A stretch of DNA of 64,000 nucleotides from Methylopila sp. M107 (GCF_000384475.1 NZ_ARWB01000001.1:3289039-3353038), one strand, 5' to 3'; positions 8,536-17,532 are shown, numbered from the stretch's first letter. Notes: a model not told the origin generated them from the letters alone. A program made the numbers and translations.

Positions 8536-8724
8536 CTAAAACGACTGATGCTGCGTGGGGGCGGCGACCGCGCCGCGACAGATTTCAGCTTCGCCAAGCG
8601 CATCGTGGCCATGCAGGCAGAGCGCGCCGCAGACGAGATGCGCCTGGACGACGACGGCGAACGCCAGAACCGCGAAGCCGATTGATACGGCGGCGCGAGA
8701 GCGACGCCCGTCATCTGTCCGCAT
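8536..8724 (-). CDS. Small single-pass membrane protein with Cys/His-rich tail, unrecognised
   Basis: A 62-aa frame starting at ATG 8724 (MRTDDGRRSRAAVS) and ending 15 bp before the amine oxidase start. After a basic N terminus comes a hydrophobic stretch (SIGFAVLAFAVVVQAHLV, residues about 14-31), then CGALCLHGHD and a later Cys. This arrangement suggests an inner-membrane anchor with a Cys-x3-Cys/His-x-His cluster facing one side. The cluster could bind copper, which would suit the neighbouring copper enzyme, but that is inference. The frame is open further upstream in a longer ORF that reads as non-coding. It overlaps nothing else with coding character. Confidence 0.5.
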   Translation of the reverse strand: MRTDDGRRSRAAVSIGFAVLAFAVVVQAHLVCGALCLHGHDALGEAEICRGAVAAPTQHQSF

Positions 8725-8854
8725 CGCTCGCGACATCACCCGCCTCCGCATGGTTCTCGCGAAAAGCCTTGGCGTGCCGGCAGCCGTCGGAGAATTGCGC
8801 GACGCGCCATTTATTCGATAAAATGCGCCAACGCCTTGTCTGGAGCGCAATCGA

Positions 8855-9886
8855 TTGGCGAATGCCTCAAGAAGCGGTTTCGAGCGGGGCGGCGTCGCCT
8901 CCGTCCGCGCCTCGGTGCTCGCGCCGCTTTTGCGCGAGTTGGACGCGCGGAGCGGCAAGACCGACATGTTCCTCGCCGGTCACGGAATGCTCCGCTCCCA
9001 GTTCGCCGACCCTTACGGCCTCGTGCCGATAGCCCGCTACGTGGCGATCTTCGAAGGCGCCGCGGACCTGCTCCAGGATCCGGCGCTCGGCGCGCGGCTC
9101 GGCGAGGCGTTTCGGGCGGACGACATCGGCCCGACCGGCGTGCTGATATCGGCGCTGGCGACCATTCGCCGGGCGTTTGAGTTCCTGTCGGACTATGTCG
9201 CGGCGTTTCAGGGCGCGACCCAGATCGATGTCCTGGAAGAGCCGGATCGGCTCATCTGGCGCTACGCCGTGACGGACCCGAAACTCTGGCCGCGGCGGCA
9301 GGACAGCGAGTTCGCGCTCGCATCCACCTGCGAACTGATCCGGCAGGCGTTCAGCGCGCGATGGCGGCCGATCGAGGTGCGTTTCGAGCACGGCCCCCCG
9401 GCGGACACGGAGACGCTGCGCGCCGTTTTTCGCTGTCCGGTGCTTTTCGGACAACCCGACAATCGGATCGTGATGGACAGGACAGAGGCCGAAAGGCCCT
9501 ACCGCGTCGAGGATCGGAGCCTCGTCGCCGTTCTCGAACGGCATATCCGCGATCTTGCGGCGGAAACCGCGGCGAGCCCGAGCCTTGTCCTGCAGGCGTC
9601 GGCGCTGGTGGCGACGATGGTTGGGCGCGCCGAGGTGTCGCTCGGGTCCGTCGCGGCGGCGCTCGGCGTGTCGACCCGCACGCTGCAGCGGCGGCTCGCG
9701 GAAGACGGCACGTCGCTTCGTGCGCTGGTGCGCGAACGCCGGCGCGAGATCGCGGAGCGAGGGCTCGCGGGCGCGAGGGAGAGCCATGCCCGGATCGCCG
9801 AGACGCTCGGCTACGCCGACGGCACGGTGTTCTGGCGGGCTTACAAGTCGTGGACCGGAGAAGCGCCCTCACGCCGCAGACGTTGA
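8855..9886 (+). CDS. AraC-family transcriptional regulator with N-terminal arabinose-binding-type domain
   Basis: 343 aa if started at TTG 8855. In-frame alternatives are CTG 8840 or a later GTG, and the start is not settled because no ATG is present before GTG 8894. The first 200 residues match the OruR/ArgR-type N-terminal domain (PF12625-like, with GPTGVLISALATIRRAFEFLSDYV). The C terminus has the two AraC helix-turn-helix motifs: VSLGSVAAALGVSTRTLQRRLAEDGTS and HARIAETLGYADGTVFWRAYKSWTG. The gene diverges from the amine oxidase operon with about 130 bp between it and the small membrane protein, so it is the likely amine-responsive activator of that operon (inference). Confidence 0.85.
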   Translation: MANASRSGFERGGVASVRASVLAPLLRELDARSGKTDMFLAGHGMLRSQFADPYGLVPIARYVAIFEGAADLLQDPALGARLGEAFRADDIGPTGVLISALATIRRAFEFLSDYVAAFQGATQIDVLEEPDRLIWRYAVTDPKLWPRRQDSEFALASTCELIRQAFSARWRPIEVRFEHGPPADTETLRAVFRCPVLFGQPDNRIVMDRTEAERPYRVEDRSLVAVLERHIRDLAAETAASPSLVLQASALVATMVGRAEVSLGSVAAALGVSTRTLQRRLAEDGTSLRALVRERRREIAERGLAGARESHARIAETLGYADGTVFWRAYKSWTGEAPSRRRR

Positions 9887-10096
9887 AGCATGGCGGCGGG
9901 AGAGGTGCCCGACGGCGAAGAACCTTCGTCGCTCATGCGAAGAAAACCCGCCCCTTGACCGCGCGTTCGCTTCAGGCGCGCGCCCATTCTGTTCGCCGGG
10001 CGATTATGGCTTGTGCCCCGGCTCTCCGCCCCGCCTGGCCGCCGGATTGCCCAGCTGAAACGGCAGATCCTAGATCTTCTTGGCGCAAGATAAGCT

Positions 10097-10171
10097 TGGC
10101 TGGGGCGGGAGGATTCGAACCTCCGGATGGGGGAATCAAAATCCCCTGCCTTACCACTTGGCTACGCCCCA
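10097..10171 (-). tRNA. tRNA-Gln (anticodon TTG)
   Basis: Read on the minus strand: acceptor TGGGGCG pairs with CGCCCCA, the D arm contains AGCCAAGTGGTAAGGCA, the anticodon loop is TTTTGAT within a GGGGA/TCCCC stem (anticodon TTG), and the T arm is GGAGGTTCGAATCCTCC. The gene encodes G-CCA at its 3' end (10097-10100). Length 75 nt including CCA, as for other bacterial tRNA-Gln. Confidence 0.97.
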
Positions 10172-10198
10172 TCGACCGGCTAGGCCGGCAGAGGCGTT

Positions 10199-10226
10199 GG
10201 ATAGCCGCAGCCGGCGGGGGCCGCAA
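10199..10226 (-). promoter_or_regulatory. Putative sigma-70 promoter of tRNA-Gln
   Basis: On the minus strand TTGCGG (10226-10221) and CTATCC (10204-10199) are 16 bp apart. The -10 box lies about 28 bp upstream of the tRNA 5' end. Consensus match is moderate. Confidence 0.4.
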
Positions 10227-10261
10227 CAGCGGCGGGACGCGAACGCCCGGGAAATGCGCAA

Positions 10262-11176
10262 ATGGCCGATCCGATCGACTTCGACCGTACGATCGACGCC
10301 GCGGCGGGCGCCGTGGTGGAGGTCGCGCCCAACGTCCGGCGCGTGGTCGCGCCAAACCCCTCGCCCTTCACCTTCACAGGAACCGCGACCTATCTGGTCG
10401 GGCGGGGCCGCGTCGCGATCGTCGATCCCGGGCCGGACGACGCCCGCCACCGCGCCGCCGTTCTCGATGCGGTCTCGGGCGAGAGCGTCGAGGCCATCGT
10501 CGTCACGCACACCCATATGGACCACACGGCGGGCGTCCCGGCCATGAAGGAAGCGACCGGCGCGCGGGTGGTCGGCGCCGGGCCCCACCGGGCCTTCCGC
10601 GCGTTGCACGCCGGCGAGACCAACCGGCTCGAAGCGAGCGCCGACCTCGCCTATCGGCCCGACGGCGAGCTCGCCGAGGGCGACGCCGTGACGGGACCGG
10701 GATGGTCGCTCGTCGCAGTCGCGACGCCCGGCCACACCGCGAACCATCTGTGCTTCGCGCTTCCGGAAAGCCGCCTGCTGCTGTCGGGCGACCATGTCAT
10801 GGCGTGGTCGACCTCGATCGTCGCGCCGCCCGACGGCGCGATGGGACCTTACGTCGCCTCGCTCAGAAAGCTGATCGCGCGCGACGAGGACCTCTATCTC
10901 CCTGGCCACGGGCCGGCGCTCCGCAATGCGCGGGTGTTCTCGCGCCATCTGCTCGGCCATCGGCTGATGCGCGAAACCGCGATCCGCGACCGCCTCGCGG
11001 GCGGGCCGCGCACGATCCCCGATCTCGTCGAGGCGCTCTATCGCGGCCTCGATCCGAGACTTGCGGGCGCCGCGGGGCTGTCGGTGTTCGCCCATCTCGA
11101 GGAGCTCTGCGACAGGGGGCTCGCCTTGACCGACGGACCGCCCAGCCTCGACGGCGTGTTCCGCGCCGCCGGCTGA
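10262..11176 (+). CDS. MBL-fold metallo-hydrolase with C-terminal winged-helix domain (LACTB2-like)
   Basis: 304 aa. The zinc-binding motif is HTHMDH at residues 83-88, followed by PGHTANH and SGDHVM (third and fourth metal-ligand regions) and PGHGP. The last 80 residues (RETAIRDRLAGGPRTIPDLVEALY and onwards) match the winged-helix tail of LACTB2-like proteins, a group including ribonuclease-type and beta-lactamase-like hydrolases. Substrate unknown. It stands alone after tRNA-Gln and converges on the DUF1499 gene with a 4-bp gap. Confidence 0.85.
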   Translation: MADPIDFDRTIDAAAGAVVEVAPNVRRVVAPNPSPFTFTGTATYLVGRGRVAIVDPGPDDARHRAAVLDAVSGESVEAIVVTHTHMDHTAGVPAMKEATGARVVGAGPHRAFRALHAGETNRLEASADLAYRPDGELAEGDAVTGPGWSLVAVATPGHTANHLCFALPESRLLLSGDHVMAWSTSIVAPPDGAMGPYVASLRKLIARDEDLYLPGHGPALRNARVFSRHLLGHRLMRETAIRDRLAGGPRTIPDLVEALYRGLDPRLAGAAGLSVFAHLEELCDRGLALTDGPPSLDGVFRAAG

Positions 11177-11180
11177 GCCG

Positions 11181-11981
11181 TCACGGCGCGGCGCTGGCCG
11201 CCGCCGCGAGGTCGGCCAGAAAGCTCTTGATGCGCGCGGCGTTGGAGCCAAAGTCCGACGGCCCGATCCGCGAGGCCGATCGCATGTCGACGCGCGCGCC
11301 GTCGCCGTCCGGCCGCACACGGATCGACACGTCCTCGGCGAGCCCGAGGATCTGTGTGTGCGCGACCGCCTCGACGCGGCCGATGGGCGGCCCGCCGCGC
11401 GGGAACGAGGTCGGCCCGAGCACCCGCCATTTGCGCTCCTCCGCCAGCCCGATCGCGAGGTTCGAAACCTCGTCGGGCGGCAGTTGCAGGAGCAGCGGGC
11501 CGAGGTCGGGATAGCTCGCGCGCTGCGCCGCGGCCTGCGCGGCCGGAATCTCGGCCGCGATCGAAAGGTCGCCCTTGCCGCGGTCGGCGCCCGCGCGCTG
11601 AAAGCGCGGCGGATCGGCGAGGTCGGTCGAGACGTCGGTCAGCATCGCGACGGAAAGCCCGTTCGCGGTCGCGACATAGGCCGGGCCGGCGAGCAGGCCG
11701 AGCGCGACCACGACCGCCACGATCGAGCGGACGCCGCCCTTTCGCCCCGAACGCCAGACCACGACCATGGCGACGACTGCGACGAGGATCGCGAGCGCCG
11801 CGAGGCCGAGGCCCGCGAGGAACGCGCCGAAACCCGCCGAGGCCTCGACCGCGTGGGTGCGGATCAGCACGGCCGCGTAGAGCGTCACGAGCGCGGCGAA
11901 CAGCGACAGCCCGAGCGCGAGGCCCGCGATCCGCGAGGGCTTGGCCTTTTCGAGCCGGGGGAGCGGCGACAGCGGTTTCAT
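11181..11981 (-). CDS. DUF1499 family membrane protein
   Basis: 266 aa. Three hydrophobic segments occupy the first 120 residues (LALGLSLFAALVTLYAAVLI, GAFLAGLGLAALAILVAVVA and SIVAVVVALGLLAG). The soluble C-terminal half has the DUF1499 signature: DVSTDLADPPRF, and VSIRVRPDGDGARVDMRSAS followed by RIGPSDFGSNAARI. Function unknown. Its ATG overlaps the TGA of the M48 peptidase gene (ATGA, 11978-11981), so translation is coupled; it is the last gene of the DUF898-M48-DUF1499 group. Confidence 0.88.
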   Translation of the reverse strand: MKPLSPLPRLEKAKPSRIAGLALGLSLFAALVTLYAAVLIRTHAVEASAGFGAFLAGLGLAALAILVAVVAMVVVWRSGRKGGVRSIVAVVVALGLLAGPAYVATANGLSVAMLTDVSTDLADPPRFQRAGADRGKGDLSIAAEIPAAQAAAQRASYPDLGPLLLQLPPDEVSNLAIGLAEERKWRVLGPTSFPRGGPPIGRVEAVAHTQILGLAEDVSIRVRPDGDGARVDMRSASRIGPSDFGSNAARIKSFLADLAAAASAAP

Positions 11982-13246
11982 TTGGCCTGTCCGCAGATGC
12001 GCTTGAGCGCGAGATAGTCGGCCTGGTCCATGGCGGGCGTGGTCGGGCCGTCGCCCGCGGCCGCGTCGATCACGCGCTGGCGCTCCGCGGTGTCTGGGTG
12101 CGACGACAGCCAGTCCATGATGGAGCCTGCGTCGCGCTCGCCGGCCTTTTTGTCGCCCGTCTTGTCGGGCTTGCCGGCGACGTCCGTCTTCGCCTCTTCG
12201 GGCTGGTCCTTCGGCTTTGCTTCGGTTTTTTCCTGAGGTTTGTCCTTGGCGTCCCCGGAGGCCTCGCCTTCCGCGGACTTGCCGTCCTCCCTGTCTTTCG
12301 CGGTGAGGCGCGTCAGCAGCGTCCCAACCGCCTTGCCGTCGGCGCCGAGCCGCTTCATCAGCTGGACGGCGTAAAGGTCGGCCTGCCGTTCGGCGTCGCG
12401 CGAATAGGAGGCTTCGTTGACCGCCTGCGCCACCGCGATCGCCGCGGCGCCGCCGACGAAATCGCCGATCACGAAGCCGAGCACCAGCGAGGTGCCGCCG
12501 GCCGCAAGGGCGTGGCGCGTGCCGTCGCGATTGGCCACGTGGCCGATCTCGTGCGCCAGAACGCCCGCGACCTCGTCGCCCGAGATCGAATTCTCGATCA
12601 GCCCGTCGAACAGGTAGATCGGGCTGCCCGGCAAGGCGAGCGCGTTCACCATGTCGCTGCGCACAGCATAGATCTTGATCGGGACCGGAAGACCGGCCGC
12701 GTCCGAGAGCTTCTTCGCGAGCCTGTCGAGCGCGTCGCGGCCTGGCTTCTCCTCGCTGCCTTCGCCGCAGGCGAACGACCCGCCGCGCGTCGGCAGGATC
12801 GCCTGCAACTGCGCATGGGCGTTCTCGCCCATCTTCTGGTCGACGCCCCAGGGCAGCATCGGGGTTACGGCCGCCGCGATGCGCGGAATGCCGAAGAAGC
12901 TGAACACGGTGAGCGACACCACCGCGAACACGCTCCAGAACACGACCTTCCGGGTCGTGCCCGCCTCCGTGGCCCGCGATTTTCCGAGCTCGGGAGACCA
13001 GTCCCTGATCTGCCCCGCAAGGCCGGCGTCCCGGATTTCGAGGCGCGCCAGCGGCGGGCCGCCCTCGCGCGTGAGCCGCAGGACGCCGTCGGGCGCGGAG
13101 AGCTCCCGCAGGTCGTCATAGGGCCAGGCGTCGACGCGGGCGCCGTCGGCGCGCAGGATGAACAGCTCGTGCTCGAGCGAGACATGGACGTCCTGCCGCC
13201 GGCTGGTCAGCCCGTCGAAAAACACGGCGGTCCCGGTCGTGGTCAC
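11978..13246 (-). CDS. Membrane-anchored M48-family zinc metalloprotease
   Basis: 422 aa from GTG 13246. After a small N-terminal domain there is one strong membrane segment (KVVFWSVFAVVSLTVFSFFGIP, about residues 95-116). The protease core has GVLAHEIGHVANRDGTRH, i.e. HExxH with the third ligand expected in SRDAERQADLYAV. A charged low-complexity Lys/Glu/Asp insert (about residues 305-370) precedes the conserved SHPDTAERQRVI box. Similar proteins act in envelope quality control (HtpX/BepA/LoiP relatives). It lies downstream of a DUF898 gene and overlaps DUF1499 by 4 bp; the DUF898-M48 pairing recurs in proteobacteria. Confidence 0.9.
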   Translation of the reverse strand: MTTTGTAVFFDGLTSRRQDVHVSLEHELFILRADGARVDAWPYDDLRELSAPDGVLRLTREGGPPLARLEIRDAGLAGQIRDWSPELGKSRATEAGTTRKVVFWSVFAVVSLTVFSFFGIPRIAAAVTPMLPWGVDQKMGENAHAQLQAILPTRGGSFACGEGSEEKPGRDALDRLAKKLSDAAGLPVPIKIYAVRSDMVNALALPGSPIYLFDGLIENSISGDEVAGVLAHEIGHVANRDGTRHALAAGGTSLVLGFVIGDFVGGAAAIAVAQAVNEASYSRDAERQADLYAVQLMKRLGADGKAVGTLLTRLTAKDREDGKSAEGEASGDAKDKPQEKTEAKPKDQPEEAKTDVAGKPDKTGDKKAGERDAGSIMDWLSSHPDTAERQRVIDAAAGDGPTTPAMDQADYLALKRICGQAK

Positions 13247-13420
13247 GGCAGCTTACGCCTCACGTCACGCGGATCGCGCGCCGTCGTCCTCCGGCGCGCA
13301 TCGATCATGTTGTGCCAGAGGCGGCGCCCGGCCGCCATGCCCCAACTCGTCTCACGAACGCTCGTCTCGCCGGACGAAGTTCGACCGCCAAAGCGTCGCC
13401 GGTCCACTGGGACCGCCGTC

Positions 13421-13450
13421 GTCATGCCCGCGCGGCAGCGCGGGTATGAC
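13421..13450. repeat. Palindromic intergenic repeat element
   Basis: GTCATGCCCGCGC (13421-13433) and GCGCGGGTATGAC (13438-13450) are inverted arms matching at 12 of 13 positions plus a wobble, around a 4-nt loop. The arms resemble the outer arms of the larger element at 25994-26082, suggesting one dispersed family. It sits in the 226-bp gap between the M48 and DUF898 genes, the rest of which has no recognisable feature. Confidence 0.6.
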
Positions 13451-13472
13451 GATTCTTTCCGGCCCGATCGCC

Positions 13473-14702
13473 CTAGAAGCCGCCGAAGTCGATCGCGTCC
13501 GCGATGCCCTCGCCAAAGGCGTTCGCCTCGGGCGTCGTGGACTGCGCCGCCATCAGCGCGCCGAGATTGTGGATCTCGCAGCTCTCGAGCGCCTTCCGCC
13601 AGATCGGCCGCACCCCGAAGACCTGCCAGAGCGCGGCGAAGACCAGCCCGATGAGGAAGTAGAGCGCGAAAATGACGACGAACAGGAAGATCGGCGGCTG
13701 GCCGCCGGCCTTGAGGTTTTCGAAGACGCCGCCCGAGAACAGGGCGTAGCCGATCACTCCGCCAATGATCGAAAGCGCGAGCGCGAACAGCAGGACGACG
13801 CCGAAATAGCCGAGATAGACCTTGAAGAACGCGAACGCCCCGAGGTCGCAGGAGGCGGTCGCGGGCCCGATGCTGGAGGCGTTGGCCCACCATTTGTACT
13901 CGATCGCCCAGTACACCGACAGGACGACGGCGAGCACCAGGATCAGCAGAAACGGCACCACGGTGATCAGCCAATGCATCGCGGACAGTCCCGGGGCCGG
14001 GTCGCCGGGTTTCGGAACCACGCTGGCCATCAGCGCGCCGAAAGCGAATATCAGAACGATGGACACGAGCCAGACCGGCAGCGTCTTCCAGAACAGCTGG
14101 CCGCCGGTGCCGCTGAACGCGCCCTGCTGGTCGCCGTACCAGGTGTTGTTCATCTTGTAGCGCTCGAGCGAGGCGCGCATCCAGGGATAGGCGAGCCAGA
14201 GCGTCAAGCTGGTCAGCAGTCCCCACAGGATCGAACGCCAGGCGTAGGCCCAGCCGGACCCCGACTGCTGGAACCGGATGCCGCGCCAGATCGTGCGGGT
14301 GAGCCTGTAGCGCCGCGCGCGGTAGAGCGCGTACTGGGCGAGCACGACCAGCGCGAACAGATAGACGATCTGGACGATCACCGCAGTGACCGGGTCGAAG
14401 TAATACGCGCCGAGGAACAGGACCGCGTAAAACGGAATCAGCACGGCGACGGCGATCAGAAAGCCGATGAACAGCTCGACGCCGCGCCCGGTGTATTCGA
14501 GGAAGTCGCCGTCGACTTCCGAATTGTTCCAAAGAAACCGTCGCACGTTTGTCATGTACCAGAACCGGTAGATGCCAAGCGTCACGATGGTGAGAAACAG
14601 GCCCTTCAGCACCATCGGAAACATCGAGCCGGCCGTGCCATGAAAGACCGGCCGCACGGCCTCGCCGGATCCTGCAGATCCGGTTTCGTTTGCGAGATCC
14701 AC
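13473..14702 (-). CDS. DUF898 (YjgN) family inner-membrane protein
   Basis: 409 aa with about eight to nine hydrophobic segments and the DUF898 hallmarks: FHGTAGSMFP near the start, LGIYRFWYMTNVRRFLWNN, RFQQSGSGWAYAWRS, and repeated TxxRxxxW-type turns. Function unknown; YjgN-type proteins are commonly linked with a membrane M48 protease, as here. It is the first gene of the minus-strand group DUF898-M48-DUF1499, although 226 bp with a palindromic repeat separate it from the M48 gene. Confidence 0.88.
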   Translation of the reverse strand: MDLANETGSAGSGEAVRPVFHGTAGSMFPMVLKGLFLTIVTLGIYRFWYMTNVRRFLWNNSEVDGDFLEYTGRGVELFIGFLIAVAVLIPFYAVLFLGAYYFDPVTAVIVQIVYLFALVVLAQYALYRARRYRLTRTIWRGIRFQQSGSGWAYAWRSILWGLLTSLTLWLAYPWMRASLERYKMNNTWYGDQQGAFSGTGGQLFWKTLPVWLVSIVLIFAFGALMASVVPKPGDPAPGLSAMHWLITVVPFLLILVLAVVLSVYWAIEYKWWANASSIGPATASCDLGAFAFFKVYLGYFGVVLLFALALSIIGGVIGYALFSGGVFENLKAGGQPPIFLFVVIFALYFLIGLVFAALWQVFGVRPIWRKALESCEIHNLGALMAAQSTTPEANAFGEGIADAIDFGGF

Positions 14703-14803
14703 CTGAATCGCCCCCTGCGTAGTCTCCCCGTACCCCGCTTAAATCACGGAACGGCCACAATGGCGATACTGTCGAGCGATAAACTTCATGGTTGCGCGCG
14801 CGG

Positions 14804-16186
14804 TCAGGCGGCGGCGCGCAGTCCCTCCCTGGAGACCCACTCCTCGGTCTTGTCGAGGGCGCGGCCGAGGCGCTCGAACAGCGCGTCGTTCTCGCTTTCC
14901 GTGATCACCAGCGGCGGACAGACCGCGACCGAATCGCCGATTGCGCGCACGATCAGGCCCTCCTGTTCCGCGAAGAAAGCGGCTTTCGCGGCGACGCCTC
15001 GGGTTGGGTCGAAGGCGCGTTTCGAGCGCTTGTCGGCCACGAGTTCGGTCGCGCCCATCAGGCCGATGGCGCGCGCCTCGCCGACCAGCGGGTGATCGGC
15101 GAAGGCTGCGAGCCGCCGCTGGAACTGCGGCATGACGGACCGAACCCGCCCCAGAATATCCTCGCGCTCCATGATCTCGATCGTCTTCAGCGCGACTGCG
15201 GCCGCGACCGGATGGCCGGAGTAAGTGAAGCCGTGGCCGAACACGCCGATCTTGGCGCTCTGCGCGGTCAGCGCGTCGTCGATCCAGTCCGGGATGATGA
15301 CGCCGCCGAGCGGCACATAGGCCGAGGTCAGCGCCTTCGCGATCGAGACGGTGTCGGGCTTGGCGCCGACGACGCTCGAGCCGAACCATTCGCCCAGCCG
15401 GCCGAAGCCGCAGATCACCTCGTCGGCGATCAGCATGACGTCGTGCCTTTCGAGCACGGGCTGGATCGCGGCGAAATAGCCCTCCGGCGGCGCGATCACG
15501 CCGCCCGCGCCCATCACGGGCTCGGCGATGAAGGCCGCGACCGTCTCGGGGCCCTCGGCCTCGATCTGCGCGTCGAGCTCCCGCGCCAGCCGCGCCGAGA
15601 ACTCGGCCTCCGTCTCGCCCTCATGGGCGAAGCGGTAATGGTGCGGGCAGGCGGCGTGGCGCACGCTCGACAGCGGCAGGTCGAAGTCGCGGTGGTTGTT
15701 CGGCAGGCCGGTGAGGCTCGCGCTCGCGATCGTGACGCCGTGATAGGCCTTGTGGCGGCTGATGATCTTTTTCTTGCCGGGCCGGCCGAGCGCGTTGTTG
15801 ACGTACCAGACGAGCTTCATCTGGGTGTCGTTGGCTTCCGAACCGGACGAGCAGAAGAACACCTTCGCGGCCGGCGTCGGGGCCAGTTCCTTCAGCTTCT
15901 CCGCCAGCGCGATCGCCGGATCGTGGCTCTTGCCGGAAAACAGGTGCGCGAAGGGGAGCTTCCGCATCTGCTCGGCGGCCGCCTCGACGAGCTCTTCGCG
16001 GCCATGGCCGAGCGCGTTGCACCACAGCCCCGCCATGCCCTCGATGTAGGGCTTGCCGTCGACGTCGTAGACATGGACGCCCTCGCCGCGCTCGAGGATG
16101 AGCGTGCCGGCCTGCGGCAACGCCGCGAGGTTCGAATAGGGGTGCAGCACGGTCGCGACGTCGCGCGCCTGAAGGTTCGTCAGCAC
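14804..16186 (-). CDS. Class III (omega-type) PLP-dependent aminotransferase
   Basis: 460 aa. Signatures of fold-type I class III aminotransferases: GMAGLWCNALGHG, FFCSSGSEANDTQMKLVWY, HKAYHG (PLP-stacking), AAFIAEPVMGAGGV, LIADEVICGFGRLG (Asp binding the PLP ring nitrogen) and SIAKALTSAYVPLGGV with the Schiff-base Lys. The FxxAHLFSGKSHDPA segment is typical of the omega-amine:pyruvate/aspartate aminotransferase family group that uses putrescine, beta-alanine or similar amines. Exact substrate unknown. It stands alone on the minus strand. Confidence 0.88.
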   Translation of the reverse strand: MLTNLQARDVATVLHPYSNLAALPQAGTLILERGEGVHVYDVDGKPYIEGMAGLWCNALGHGREELVEAAAEQMRKLPFAHLFSGKSHDPAIALAEKLKELAPTPAAKVFFCSSGSEANDTQMKLVWYVNNALGRPGKKKIISRHKAYHGVTIASASLTGLPNNHRDFDLPLSSVRHAACPHHYRFAHEGETEAEFSARLARELDAQIEAEGPETVAAFIAEPVMGAGGVIAPPEGYFAAIQPVLERHDVMLIADEVICGFGRLGEWFGSSVVGAKPDTVSIAKALTSAYVPLGGVIIPDWIDDALTAQSAKIGVFGHGFTYSGHPVAAAVALKTIEIMEREDILGRVRSVMPQFQRRLAAFADHPLVGEARAIGLMGATELVADKRSKRAFDPTRGVAAKAAFFAEQEGLIVRAIGDSVAVCPPLVITESENDALFERLGRALDKTEEWVSREGLRAAA

Positions 16187-16268
16187 GGTTTTCTGGCTCC
16201 TCGCCCGGACTCGAGCGGCGCCTGAGACTTAGCGAAGCGCTGAGCGCGGTGGAAGGGTCGAGGCCTCT

Positions 16269-16304
16269 TGATCCTCCCACGCGCTGAAGCGCAGGGGAGG
16301 ATCA
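16269..16304 (-). terminator. Hairpin downstream of extensin-like gene 1
   Basis: TGATCCTCCC (16269-16278) pairs with GGGAGGATCA (16295-16304), and an inner GCGCT/AGCGC pair extends the stem. It begins 6 nt past the stop codon of the minus-strand extensin gene. No strong T-run follows, so it may equally be a dispersed intergenic repeat. Confidence 0.45.
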
Positions 16305-16310
16305 GGCGCT

Positions 16311-17459
16311 TCACGCCCCGCGCCAGCGGCAGGTCTTCGAGCCCGCGCGGCGGCGCTGCTGGAGGTCCATGTGCAGGTGGTCCTCGTGGTAGCCGTCCGA
16401 TCCCGGTCCGAGGACCGTGCTGAACCGGCTGCATGCGGCAGGCATCAGCACGGCGCGCATCTGCGCCGGCAGGCTCCGCGAATAGACCCCGAAGTCGCGC
16501 CCGTCCGCGAGGCCGAAACCCCGGATGTCGAACGCGTTGGCCTTGCCGTGCTCGGAGAGCTTTGCGCCGCGCACGCGGTTGCGGCCCCGGCAATCGTAGG
16601 AGGCGGCGACGTCGACCTGGTCGATCGTGACGCCGCCGGCGGCTGCCGCGGGCGCGAGGTCGTCGCGAACATAGGCCGTGACCGCGCGGGCCATGCCGCA
16701 GCGGAGCGTCGCGGGCGGCTCGAGTTTCACCAGTCCGCCGTCGCGGCGGCGGATCGCCGTCAGCTCGACCGGCGCGCTTGCGCCGCAGCCGGCCGCGCTG
16801 CCGAAGGCGGGTTTCGTCTCGAACACCGCGAGCCCTTCGCTCGCAAGCGACCTGCACTCGGGATCGGCCGCATGAGCGCCGCGGGGAAGCGGCGAGGCCG
16901 TGGGCGGGGCAGGGGCGGGCGGTTGCGCGGGGTTCGACAGTGGCGCGCGCGGAATAAGCGCGGCGGACCGCTCCGGTTCTGGCGGCGCAGGCGGTTGCGT
17001 GGTCGCAGCGGGCGGCGCGGGACGGATCGGCGGGAGCGGGACGTTCGCGGTCCGGGCCGGAACAGCCGGCGCCGCTGCGGCGTCAGCCGGCGTCCCGGGG
17101 GCAGCGCGATCCGCAGCGACCGGCGGTAGCGGAACGTTCGCCGGCGTGGCGCTCGGGACGCGCGGCGGCGCGGGCGATGCGGCGACCGGCGGCAGGGGAA
17201 CCGTTTGTCTCGGCGCGGCTTCGGAGGCGACGGTCGGCCTGATGGGCGGCAACGGGGCGCCGGGCGTTCGCGCCTCGGGCGGCTCGCGCCGGGGAGGCAG
17301 CGGCGCAGTGGGCGCCTGGGGCCGCACAGGCGCGGAGACGGGCGCGTCGCGCGTCGGGGGCAGCGGGGGAGGGGCCGATTGCGCGAGCGCCCCGACGCTT
17401 GCGAACACGACGGCCGATGCGAGCGCGATCCAGGCGGTGCGTCGGCGATGAAACCCCAT
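16311..17459 (-). CDS. Extensin-family protein (extensin-like C-terminal domain), paralogue 1
   Basis: 382 aa from ATG 17459, chosen because it opens a signal peptide (MGFHRRRTAWIALASAVVFA, then SVGALAQS); the longer frame upstream reads through the neighbouring gene. The middle (residues about 30-200) is a Pro/Ala-rich linker with recurring (V/A)PLPPxRP-like motifs. The C-terminal domain (about 210-380) is PF06904-like: CRGRNRVRGAKLSEHGKANA, FDIRGFGL, VLGPGSDGYHEDHLHMDL. The SEHG...D and HEDHLH residues resemble the metal site of M15-type peptidases, so an envelope-located, perhaps peptidoglycan-related, role is inferred. A paralogue lies 73 bp upstream. Confidence 0.85.
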   Translation of the reverse strand: MGFHRRRTAWIALASAVVFASVGALAQSAPPPLPPTRDAPVSAPVRPQAPTAPLPPRREPPEARTPGAPLPPIRPTVASEAAPRQTVPLPPVAASPAPPRVPSATPANVPLPPVAADRAAPGTPADAAAAPAVPARTANVPLPPIRPAPPAATTQPPAPPEPERSAALIPRAPLSNPAQPPAPAPPTASPLPRGAHAADPECRSLASEGLAVFETKPAFGSAAGCGASAPVELTAIRRRDGGLVKLEPPATLRCGMARAVTAYVRDDLAPAAAAGGVTIDQVDVAASYDCRGRNRVRGAKLSEHGKANAFDIRGFGLADGRDFGVYSRSLPAQMRAVLMPAACSRFSTVLGPGSDGYHEDHLHMDLQQRRRAGSKTCRWRGA

Positions 17460-17532
17460 GTCGGATCTGATAGCCCGGCCGGCGCCCCGCACAAAGCGGA
17501 CTTTTCGCGCGATCAGGATCGAACGATCGCGC

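Noticed and set aside
9361-11514. 717-aa frame spanning the AraC gene, tRNA-Gln and the MBL gene
   Set aside because: It runs through a tRNA gene and two well-supported genes in other frames and is Arg-rich without domains.
13243-14760. 505-aa minus-strand frame over the DUF898 gene
   Set aside because: Arg/Ala-rich shadow of the clear DUF898 membrane protein.
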